Below are positions 1 to 5,693 of a DNA stretch of 5,729 nucleotides, one piece after another (the first letter of the stretch is position 1; each line of letters opens with the position of its first letter). The DNA is taken from the NCBI GenBank assembly GCA_937958375.1, contig CALGNY010000262.1, positions 1 to 5,729 of the forward strand. Reading direction: 5' to 3'. The notes under the pieces were generated by a model. That model did no database searches. It had not been told where the DNA came from and was given only the letters and a program-made list of their open reading frames with translations. The position numbers were made by a program, and so were the translations under genes. Source of the DNA: an uncultured Bacillaceae bacterium. Its GTDB lineage: Bacteria; Bacillota; Bacilli; Bacillales; Alkalibacillaceae.

Positions 1-38
1 AAGGGAGTTGTCATTTAAATTTAAAGACTTGTTGAAAG

Positions 39-53
39 TTATACAAAATTTGG
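39..53 (+). other. Anti-repeat-like stretch upstream of the cas9 promoter
   Basis: This short segment reads TTATACAAAATTTGG. It resembles the tracrRNA anti-repeat core at 3363-3377 (TATACCAAAAGTTGG), with one missing C and one substitution, and is therefore also similar to the reverse complement of the CRISPR repeat. It lies upstream of the predicted cas9 transcription start, so it is not expected in cas9 mRNA. It could be a remnant of a tracrRNA once placed upstream of cas9, as in many type II-A loci, or an AT-rich coincidence. No nexus or terminator hairpin follows it, so it is not a second complete tracrRNA. Confidence 0.25.
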
Positions 54-65
54 CAGAAATACTCA

Positions 66-94
66 TTGTTGTCAACCTATCGTGATGGTATAAT
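66..94 (+). promoter_or_regulatory. cas9 operon promoter (extended -10, sigma-A type)
   Basis: A perfect -10 hexamer TATAAT at 89-94 is preceded directly by TGG at 86-88, giving an extended -10. The best -35 at 17-bp spacing is a weak TTGTTG at 66-71; a better hexamer, TTGTCA at 69-74, is too close (14 bp). Transcription would start near position 101, giving a leader of about 35 nt. A 9-bp palindrome GTTGTCAAC (68-76) overlaps the -35 area. The position fits a promoter for cas9 and, by read-through, for the rest of the operon. Confidence 0.6.
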
Positions 95-135
95 TTACCT
101 AAATATATGTAAAATATTCGTTTGGAGGTATAAAT

Positions 136-3100
136 ATGGCAAAAATTCTCGGCCTCGATATCGGGATCTCTTCGGTCGGTTGGGGAATCATCGATGATGA
201 AACGGGAGAAATCATCGATGCCGGTGTCAGGATCTTTGAAGAAGCACAACGTAATGCGAATGAAGAACGAAGAAGTTTTCGCGGAACGAGGCGATTGATC
301 CGCAGACGAGTACACCGCTTGGAAAGAGCAAAACAACTGTTGGAACAATACGGTTTCCCGCTGGATGGCATCGGAAAATATGACCCATATCTTGCAAGAT
401 ATCATGCCATTTATGGAGAAGTCAGCAAAGAAGAATTGGCTGCCGCACTTTATCATTTGATAAAAAGACGTGGCACCACTTTGGATTACCCTGAAGATGA
501 CGAAAATACCGGCGACAATGAACTGTCGACGAAAGCGCAAATAGCCAAAAACAGAGAACTTTTAAAGGACAAGTATATTTGCGAACTGCAATTAATCAGA
601 AGAAAAAACGGTGAACGGATTCGCGGTCCGCATAACCGTTTCCGCACGGAGGACTACGCCAAAGAAGCTTATGCGATTTTAAACATGCAACGGCAATACC
701 ATCCGGAAATTGATGACGCATTCATTGAATCCATCATTTCCCTCATCAAAACGCGCAGAGAATATTATGAAGGACCTGGTTCGGAAAAGTCACCTACGCC
801 ATATGGACGTTTTTTTATCAATGAGCATGGAGAAATCGAAGAAATATCCATGATCAACAAGATGCGTGGGTTCTGTACATATTTCCCGGAAGAACCACGA
901 ATCGCGAAAATGTCCGTAACCGCCGATCTTTTCAATATGTTAAGCAATGATTTGAACAAACTCCAACTTGATGGCGAATATTTGACTTATGAGGACAAAA
1001 AATATCTGTTTGAAAATTTGATCAAAAAAGGCAAGAATATAACCATCAAACAAATTTTGAAATACAAAGGTTTGTCTGAAGACACGGATGTACGGGGTTT
1101 CCGGATCAACATGAAAACAGGAAAGCCCGAATTCACCAAATTTGAGGGGTTCAAAGAAATTCGGAAAATCGTCAACAACCATCATTTGCCGGAAGAGATT
1201 TTGGATGATATCGATTTGATGGATGAAATAGCGGAAATTTTGACTGCGGAAAAATCTTATCAACGCCGCGAAGAACAATTGAACCGATTGTTCAAAGATT
1301 TCGATGAAGAAACAAGAGAAAAAATGGTGGATGCATTCAAAGAGTCCACCGCATTCAAAGGTTACCATTCACTGTCAAAAAAAGCCATACAATTGCTCCT
1401 TGATGATTTATGGCATACGAACAAAAACCAAATGGAATTGTTTGCCGAGCTCGGACTTGAGCAAAAACGATATGCCAATCTAGCAAATTCAAAAAATATC
1501 AAATTTGACGACACCGTGATATTGAGCACCGTCGCCAAACGAGCGCACCGTGAAGCGATCAAAATTGTCAATGCCGTTCGGAAAAAATATGGTGAACTTG
1601 ATGCCATCGTTATTGAAACAGCCAGAGAAAAAAACAGCGAAGAAAAAAAGTTGCTAGAAAAACAGTTTCAAAGGGAAATCGGCAAGTTCGAAAAAGAAAT
1701 GGCTGAATTGCTCGGGGTCAAATCACTTGCTGAGCTGAATTTGAACTCAAAACAAATGCTCGCATTAAAATTGCTGAAACAACAAGATTGGAAATCGATT
1801 TATTCAGGTAAATCGATCACGGCTCAAGACGTCGTCAATAATCCATACATGTTTGAAATCGATCATATCATTCCTATTTCCATTTCATTTGACGACAGTC
1901 AAAACAACAAAGTGGTTTGTCTACATGGCGAAAACCAAGATAAGGGTCAAATGACGCCGTATCAATATTTCCAAACGCAAAAACGTCCTCGGTCATTCGA
2001 AGAATTCAGAGCGGAAGTGCTCCGTTTATATGAAGGTGGCAGTATCAGCCAGAAGAAAAAAGATTACCTATTGGAAATGAGAGATGTAAAACATAACGAA
2101 GAATTGCAACGGGAATTCATCAATCGAAATTTGGTGGACACAAGATATGCTATGAGAAGTCTATCGATGAATCTCCGATCATTCTTCAAAATGAACAATA
2201 TAGACACGAAAGTCCTCTCCATCAGAGGCTCCTTTACAGCGGCATTAAGAAGGAGGGCACGATTTGACAAAGAACGTGAAGAAACCTATGCACACCATGC
2301 CATCGATGCCCTCATTGTCGCAGCAATTGGCAGGATGAGAATTTTTGACTTTTTTTCAACGTTCGATATGGATGAATCGGGCGCTATTGTAGACCGTGAG
2401 ACGGGCGAAATATTGTCAGAAGAAGAAATGTTTGATAACAAGTTCATCCAGTTCCTGAGAAGTTTACGCAATTACGAGTCGAAAGTGAAATACTCGCACA
2501 AAGTGGATCGCAAGCCGAACCGTACAATTTCCGATCAAACCATTTATGCAACAAGGGAAAAAGACGGAGAAATGTATACCATCGGCAAATACAAAGACAT
2601 CTATAATTTAGACCGTCAAAAAGCGAAGGATTTGGTCGACAAATTGAAAAAACGCCCTGAAGACTTCCTGGTCGCCAAACATAATCCTGATGTGTTGGAG
2701 AAGCTATTGAAAATCATCGAAGATTATAATAATGAACCAAATCCATTCGCTGCCTATTACCAAGATCATGGCTACATTTTAAAGGATGGAAAGATTCCGG
2801 TAAAACATTTGCGCTATTATCGCGAAAGACTTGGTGTACATTTAGATATTTCACATAAATATCCTGGAACCAGAAATCAAGTTGTGTTAAAAAGCATCAA
2901 AAGCGTCAGAATCGATCTATATCGAAATGATGAAGGCAAATATAAGTATATCGGAGTCCCATATCACTGGTTCAAGAAAGATGGCAATCGTTATGTTCTG
3001 GATATGAAAAAATATAATGAAGAAAAAGCAAAAAGCTACAAAAAGATAGATGATTCATACGAATTCCAATTCAGCTTGTACAAAAACGACTTATTCTCCT

Positions 3101-3321
3101 TTGAAAAAGATGGCGAACGACATTTTCGTATTTTCAGAGGAGATAATAATCCAAGACAAAACAAGATAGAAGTAGACTATGTTTGGAAAAAGAAAGCTCA
3201 ACGAAAGGAAGGTATTCTCGCCCCATCAACCATCCGTAATGTCATCAAGTATAATGTAGATGTTTTAGGTAATACTTATTTAATAGAAAAAGAAAATTTC
3301 AAAAACTATTTACAAAATTGA
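136..3321 (+). CDS. cas9: Cas9, compact type II-A RNA-guided DNA endonuclease
   Basis: Cas9 binds the crRNA:tracrRNA duplex and makes a double-strand break in PAM-flanked target DNA, with the HNH domain cutting the target strand and RuvC the other. The 1061 residues are close to S. aureus Cas9 (1053) and align with it, from memory, over most of their length. RuvC-I at the N terminus carries D8 in ILGLDIG. An arginine-rich bridge helix spans about 41-74 and the REC lobe about 75-440. RuvC-II has E494 in VIETAREKN. HNH (about 540-648) has H577 in EIDHIIP and N600. RuvC-III has H721 and D724 in HHAIDAL. WED and PAM-interacting domains follow from about 805. All catalytic positions are intact. 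In the PAM-reading region N1004, N1005 and E1012 match S. aureus N985, N986 and E993, but R991 is replaced by K1010 and R1015 has no clear counterpart. The start is supported by GGAGG at 124-128, seven bases upstream. A tracrRNA promoter overlaps the 3' end. Confidence 0.98.
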   Translation: MAKILGLDIGISSVGWGIIDDETGEIIDAGVRIFEEAQRNANEERRSFRGTRRLIRRRVHRLERAKQLLEQYGFPLDGIGKYDPYLARYHAIYGEVSKEELAAALYHLIKRRGTTLDYPEDDENTGDNELSTKAQIAKNRELLKDKYICELQLIRRKNGERIRGPHNRFRTEDYAKEAYAILNMQRQYHPEIDDAFIESIISLIKTRREYYEGPGSEKSPTPYGRFFINEHGEIEEISMINKMRGFCTYFPEEPRIAKMSVTADLFNMLSNDLNKLQLDGEYLTYEDKKYLFENLIKKGKNITIKQILKYKGLSEDTDVRGFRINMKTGKPEFTKFEGFKEIRKIVNNHHLPEEILDDIDLMDEIAEILTAEKSYQRREEQLNRLFKDFDEETREKMVDAFKESTAFKGYHSLSKKAIQLLLDDLWHTNKNQMELFAELGLEQKRYANLANSKNIKFDDTVILSTVAKRAHREAIKIVNAVRKKYGELDAIVIETAREKNSEEKKLLEKQFQREIGKFEKEMAELLGVKSLAELNLNSKQMLALKLLKQQDWKSIYSGKSITAQDVVNNPYMFEIDHIIPISISFDDSQNNKVVCLHGENQDKGQMTPYQYFQTQKRPRSFEEFRAEVLRLYEGGSISQKKKDYLLEMRDVKHNEELQREFINRNLVDTRYAMRSLSMNLRSFFKMNNIDTKVLSIRGSFTAALRRRARFDKEREETYAHHAIDALIVAAIGRMRIFDFFSTFDMDESGAIVDRETGEILSEEEMFDNKFIQFLRSLRNYESKVKYSHKVDRKPNRTISDQTIYATREKDGEMYTIGKYKDIYNLDRQKAKDLVDKLKKRPEDFLVAKHNPDVLEKLLKIIEDYNNEPNPFAAYYQDHGYILKDGKIPVKHLRYYRERLGVHLDISHKYPGTRNQVVLKSIKSVRIDLYRNDEGKYKYIGVPYHWFKKDGNRYVLDMKKYNEEKAKSYKKIDDSYEFQFSLYKNDLFSFEKDGERHFRIFRGDNNPRQNKIEVDYVWKKKAQRKEGILAPSTIRNVIKYNVDVLGNTYLIEKENFKNYLQN

Positions 3322-3337
3322 GGAAGTGGGGTAAAAT
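3309..3337 (+). promoter_or_regulatory. tracrRNA promoter overlapping the end of cas9
   Basis: A -35 hexamer TTTACA (3309-3314, 5 of 6 to consensus) lies exactly 17 bp before a -10 hexamer TAAAAT (3332-3337, 5 of 6). The -35 sits in the last codons of cas9 and the stop codon falls in the spacer. Transcription would begin around 3344, just upstream of the anti-repeat, which is where a tracrRNA start is expected. This would let tracrRNA be made independently of the cas9 operon transcript. Confidence 0.7.
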
Positions 3338-3343
3338 AAAGGT

Positions 3344-3440
3344 AGCGATTCAATTATCGCTCTATACCAAAAGTTGGGATGGCCTACCAAAATAAGGGTT
3401 TATCCCGAACTCAAAAGCCCCATTTCGATGGGGCTTTTTC
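3344..3440 (+). ncRNA. tracrRNA
   Basis: This RNA pairs with CRISPR repeat transcripts, allows RNase III processing and anchors the guide in Cas9. The anti-repeat (3360-3393) matches the reverse complement of the repeat at 5694-5729. CTCTATACCAAAA is an exact match; two later differences are A-to-G changes that keep G:U pairs; then comes a small asymmetric bulge (GCCT in tracrRNA opposite AT in the repeat), then ACCAAAA forming the lower stem. The bulge resembles that of known Cas9 guide duplexes. After it come a nexus-like hairpin (GGG 3396-3398, loop TTTAT, CCC 3404-3406) and the terminator hairpin. A 5' hairpin AGCGAT/ATCGCT (3344-3349 with 3356-3361) precedes the anti-repeat. The 3' part, with two stem-loops, resembles the S. 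aureus type. The 5' end is inferred from the promoter, so a longer form from read-through is possible. From memory, a tracrRNA between cas9 and cas1 also occurs in the S. thermophilus CRISPR1 locus. Confidence 0.93.
3413..3439 (+). terminator. Intrinsic terminator of tracrRNA
   Basis: GCCCCAT (3417-3423) pairs perfectly with ATGGGGC (3428-3434) around a TTCG loop, and is followed by five T residues. An AAAA tract before the stem can extend it by pairing with the T run. It ends tracrRNA and doubles as its last stem-loop. Because it lies between cas9 and cas1 on the same strand, it should also reduce read-through from the cas9 promoter into the adaptation genes. Confidence 0.92.
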
Positions 3441-3443
3441 CAT

Positions 3444-3472
3444 TTTACATACTCCCTTCCTCAAAAAATAAT
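3444..3472 (+). promoter_or_regulatory. Possible cas1-cas2-csn2 promoter
   Basis: TTTACA (3444-3449) and AATAAT (3467-3472) are each 5 of 6 to the sigma-A consensus with an optimal 17-bp spacer, directly after the tracrRNA terminator. The -10 lacks the important first T. Transcription would begin near 3479, inside the purine-rich ribosome binding site, leaving an mRNA leader of only about ten bases. The location fits a need to restart transcription after the terminator, but hexamers this good can arise by chance in AT-rich DNA. Confidence 0.4.
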
Positions 3473-3483
3473 GGAGGAGGGGT
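3451..3483 (+). promoter_or_regulatory. Hairpin covering the cas1 ribosome binding site
   Basis: ACTCC (3451-3455) and TCCTC (3458-3462) can pair with GGGGT (3479-3483) and GAGGA (3474-3478). This gives about ten base pairs, including one G:U, with a two-base bulge and an 11-base loop. The 3' arm is the strong Shine-Dalgarno sequence of cas1 (GGAGGAGGGG, 3473-3482). In transcripts reading through from upstream the site could be masked; in a transcript starting near 3479 the 5' arm would be absent. The pairing is visible in the sequence; the regulatory role is inference. Confidence 0.4.
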
Positions 3484-3489
3484 ATTTTA

Positions 3490-4392
3490 ATGAGTTGGAG
3501 AGTTGTCTACATTTCTGAAGCAGAAGAAATGAAGCTTTATCTGGATAATTTGAAAGTTATCAAAGGCGAACAAGAAGTTCTCATCCCGCTTTCGGATATT
3601 CATACGATCGTCGTCGATAATCATCGTACTGTCGTTACAGGCCGCCTCATGAACAAATTGGCAGAATACCACATTCTATTAATCTTTTGCGATGAAAGCC
3701 ATCATCCAAATGTCTTTTCACTTGGACTTTACAGTCACTATCGGGTTTATGGAGTGCTTTACAAACAAATCAATTGGAGTGACGAAGCAAAAGGCAGGAT
3801 GTGGCAACGATTTGTCCAAATTAAAATTCGCAATCAAGCCTCATTGCTGGAATACCTGGAAAAAGACCAAAACATCGTGAATCGGCTCCGAACATTGGCG
3901 AATCATGTGGAGTTTGAGGATCGCACCAATCGTGAAGGCCATGCCGCAAAACTTTATTTCAATGAACTATTTGGAGACAGTTTTCAAAGAATGAGAGGTT
4001 CCGTCGATCCAGTCAATGCCGCTCTAAACTACGGATATATCGTATTGAGGGCATGTGTGGCACGAAGCGTAGTCGCACATGGATTGCATCCGGCATTTGG
4101 GATTGGGCATCGAAACCAATTCAATGCGTTTAATTTGGTGGACGATTGCATGGAAGTGTTCCGACCGGTCATCGACTTTTGGGTTGCAATGACTATCAAA
4201 GATGAAAACGATTATTTGACGTGGGAAACAAAACAACAATTGATTCGTCGTCTCAGTTCAAAGATTTTAATTGATGGGCAGCGTCAAACTGTTTTGAATG
4301 CAATTGATTTATTCGTTCAATCGTTCATCAAAGCGATGAACGAAAATAACGACAAATTGTTGGTGTATCCTGAAGATGGGGTCGCCGTATAG
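3490..4392 (+). CDS. cas1: Cas1, CRISPR spacer integrase
   Basis: Cas1 is the metal-dependent integrase of adaptation. With Cas2 it forms the complex that inserts prespacers at the leader-repeat junction. The 300 residues fit type II-A Cas1 (S. pyogenes 289), and the start region MSWRVVYIS matches the family's usual N terminus. The three metal ligands are visible: E149 in NREGHAA, H207 in GIGHRNQFN and E222 in DCMEVFRP. An N-terminal beta-rich part (about 1-75, including the LLIFCDE strand) precedes the helical catalytic domain. The start follows the strong GGAGGAGGGG site, which can be masked by a hairpin. The 3' end overlaps cas2 by 17 nt, so the two are likely translated together. Confidence 0.98.
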   Translation: MSWRVVYISEAEEMKLYLDNLKVIKGEQEVLIPLSDIHTIVVDNHRTVVTGRLMNKLAEYHILLIFCDESHHPNVFSLGLYSHYRVYGVLYKQINWSDEAKGRMWQRFVQIKIRNQASLLEYLEKDQNIVNRLRTLANHVEFEDRTNREGHAAKLYFNELFGDSFQRMRGSVDPVNAALNYGYIVLRACVARSVVAHGLHPAFGIGHRNQFNAFNLVDDCMEVFRPVIDFWVAMTIKDENDYLTWETKQQLIRRLSSKILIDGQRQTVLNAIDLFVQSFIKAMNENNDKLLVYPEDGVAV

Positions 4393-4705
4393 AATCATGC
4401 GATTGATATTATTTTTTGACCTGCCCATGAATACTGCCGAAGACCGACGAATTTATTCACAATTTCGCAAGTATTTAATACGGAATGGATTCAGTATGGT
4501 CCAGTTTTCCGTATATGTGAAAATTTTTCCGAATCGGATCAGCATGATGCAATATATTGATACGTTGCGTAACAACCTTCCAAAGAGAGGTTCCATCCGC
4601 ATTTTAGGAGTCACGAACAAACAATATGAACGTATGCTCATCATGGTCGGGGGAAAAACGATACAAGAGGAAACGATAACTGAAGACCCGTTGGTGATTT
4701 TATGA
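4376..4705 (+). CDS. cas2: Cas2, structural partner of Cas1 in spacer acquisition
   Basis: Cas2 dimerises and bridges two Cas1 dimers in the integrase complex. The 109 residues show the ferredoxin-like fold pattern: a first strand MRLILFFDLP with the conserved D15, the FRKYLIRNGFSMVQFSVYVK helix and strand, then the PKRGSIRILGVTNKQYERM segment typical of type II Cas2. The chosen ATG at 4376 gives MGSPYRIMRL, matching the family start (S. pyogenes MSYRYMRM). A second ATG at 4397, just after the cas1 stop, would remove seven residues and cannot be excluded. No clear Shine-Dalgarno precedes either start, so translation probably depends on ribosomes finishing cas1. The stop overlaps the csn2 start as ATGA. 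Confidence 0.97.
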   Translation: MGSPYRIMRLILFFDLPMNTAEDRRIYSQFRKYLIRNGFSMVQFSVYVKIFPNRISMMQYIDTLRNNLPKRGSIRILGVTNKQYERMLIMVGGKTIQEETITEDPLVIL

Positions 4706-5661
4706 ACATTTGGCAAATCGTGACTCCTGAAAAGGAATATGAAATTGAAATAGCAAACAAGACGCTTTTGTATCAACAACATTTGGAATGGCATAAATTG
4801 ACGAGACATATAAACAGTTATTTCAACGAACGCAATTCCGAGGTGGAAATCTTTGAAGATGGCGTTCCTCTCAACAAAAAAGATTGGAACTGTTATTTCA
4901 TACCTTATGATGTGAATATTCAACTTACCAAAGTGACTGCGAACTCACCATTAAAAGACATACAGTACGATTTGACGGAACAGCTGATTTATTCACCCTT
5001 ATTTCAAGAGTTGTCGGAAATTTGGGAACAATTAAATGAGGAGCTAGAATATGCAAACAAAAAATTATCCGAATGGAACATTCAGGCATATTTAAACGAA
5101 ATCAATGAGAAATTTATTGGACAATTGATTCAGTTTCGATCTACCACTGGAACAGATTTATCACCAATAGACGTGAAAAGCTTATTGTTGAACATCATTC
5201 TGGAAAAGCGCTTTGATAAGAAGACATTAATAATTATTGAATTACCAGAACTGTTTGCCTCAATCAAAGAAGTTGAGAATTTTTTAAATTTGGTTGATGA
5301 AGCAGTAGCTAAAGGATACAGATTTGTATTCATATCTGATGACAAAGATTTTGGAGTAACTAATTACATGTATAAACAGAAAGTCATCAATAAGGCTGTT
5401 TTGTCACAAATCAAATCAAAAGTATGCAATGAAGTTCCTTTTCACTGTCCGGATCAAATGTTTGAACACGCTAAAACAATATTTTTACAACTTGTGGATA
5501 ACTCGATTTCAGAAGACGAATTAATCGATCGATGCGGCAATCAATTTGGAGCTATAGTTACCATTTTAAACGTTATGTTGTATAATTTAGATATGGAACC
5601 AATCCTTGTACCACAAGGGCTAGAGCCGCATTTAAAAAAGTTCATCGCGTCGTTGCGCTAA
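4702..5661 (+). CDS. csn2: Csn2, large-class type II-A adaptation protein
   Basis: Csn2 proteins form tetrameric rings that bind and slide on the ends of double-stranded DNA, and are required for spacer uptake in type II-A. This 319-residue protein fits the large Csn2 class (about 320-350, S. thermophilus CRISPR1 type) rather than the short class (about 220). Assignment rests on gene order and on overall character: an N-terminal beta-rich part, a charged helical stretch at about 100-140 with coiled-coil character, then hydrophobic strands of an ATPase-like core (TLIIIELPELF at 175-185, FVFISDD at 208-214). I see no intact Walker A motif, as expected for Csn2. It starts in a 4-nt ATGA overlap with cas2, with GGTGA at 4693-4697 as a modest ribosome binding site. 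A sampled line of its 3' half (5221-5280) is about 28% GC, against 40% in a sampled cas9 line. Its 3' end carries the likely array promoter and one arm of the leader hairpin. Confidence 0.9.
   Translation: MNIWQIVTPEKEYEIEIANKTLLYQQHLEWHKLTRHINSYFNERNSEVEIFEDGVPLNKKDWNCYFIPYDVNIQLTKVTANSPLKDIQYDLTEQLIYSPLFQELSEIWEQLNEELEYANKKLSEWNIQAYLNEINEKFIGQLIQFRSTTGTDLSPIDVKSLLLNIILEKRFDKKTLIIIELPELFASIKEVENFLNLVDEAVAKGYRFVFISDDKDFGVTNYMYKQKVINKAVLSQIKSKVCNEVPFHCPDQMFEHAKTIFLQLVDNSISEDELIDRCGNQFGAIVTILNVMLYNLDMEPILVPQGLEPHLKKFIASLR
5558..5586 (+). promoter_or_regulatory. Candidate CRISPR array promoter inside csn2
   Basis: A perfect -10 TATAAT (5581-5586) lies 17 bp after TTACCA (5558-5563, 4 of 6 to the -35 consensus). 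Transcription would begin near 5593, about 100 nt before the first repeat, a plausible leader length for type II-A arrays. The 32 bp after csn2 are too short to hold a full promoter, so an internal site or operon read-through must supply the pre-crRNA. A chance TATAAT in AT-rich coding DNA is the main alternative. Confidence 0.45.
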
Positions 5662-5692
5662 TAAATTTTTATTAGCCGCAATCGCGCGATGA
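5642..5692 (+). repeat. Long inverted repeat overlapping the csn2 end and the leader
   Basis: TCATCGCG (5642-5649) pairs with CGCGATGA (5685-5692). TCG against TCG (5650-5652, 5682-5684) adds two G:U pairs around one C:C mismatch. TTGCG (5653-5657) pairs with CGCAA (5677-5681), then after one bulged C, CTAATAA (5658-5664) pairs with TTATTAG (5669-5675). The result is a hairpin of about 22 pairs. It overlaps the last csn2 codons and stop, and ends one base before the first repeat. The only T run after it is the TTTT in the repeat itself, so it is at best a poor intrinsic terminator. Confidence 0.8.
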
Positions 5693-5693
5693 C
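5662..5693 (+). other. CRISPR leader, csn2-to-repeat gap
   Basis: These 32 bp are the whole non-coding space between the csn2 stop and the first repeat. By orientation they are the leader-proximal end: pairing with tracrRNA requires the repeat to be transcribed on the + strand, so array transcription and new spacer insertion should start from this side. The leader-anchoring motif ATTTGAG known from S. pyogenes and S. thermophilus type II-A arrays is absent; the leader ends in GCGATGAC. The functional leader probably extends back into csn2. Confidence 0.65.

Noticed and set aside
94..113. TTTAC/GTAAA inverted repeat near the cas9 transcription start as an operator
   Set aside because: Only five A/T-rich pairs with a ten-base loop; expected by chance in DNA of this composition.
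99..371. Short - strand frame across the cas9 start
   Set aside because: It overlaps the cas9 promoter and bridge-helix coding region antisense, and its Ser/Arg-rich product has no family features.
810..816. Seven-T runs in cas9 (also 2350-2356) as frameshift sites or hidden breaks
   Set aside because: The reading frame continues unbroken on both sides with conserved Cas9 sequence, so there is no sign of a frameshift.
940..1368. 142-codon open frame on the - strand inside cas9
   Set aside because: It is antisense to a conserved, intact part of cas9 (REC region), has low-complexity F/I-rich composition and no convincing ribosome binding site.
3344..3360. Long-form tracrRNA acting as a natural guide against the cas9 promoter, as in S. 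pyogenes
   Set aside because: I found no convincing match between the bases before the anti-repeat and the region 60-135, and the upstream segment is short and folds on itself.
4453..4923. 156-codon open frame on the - strand across cas2 and csn2
   Set aside because: It is antisense to two well-supported genes and shows no recognisable domain; it is a by-product of their codon use.
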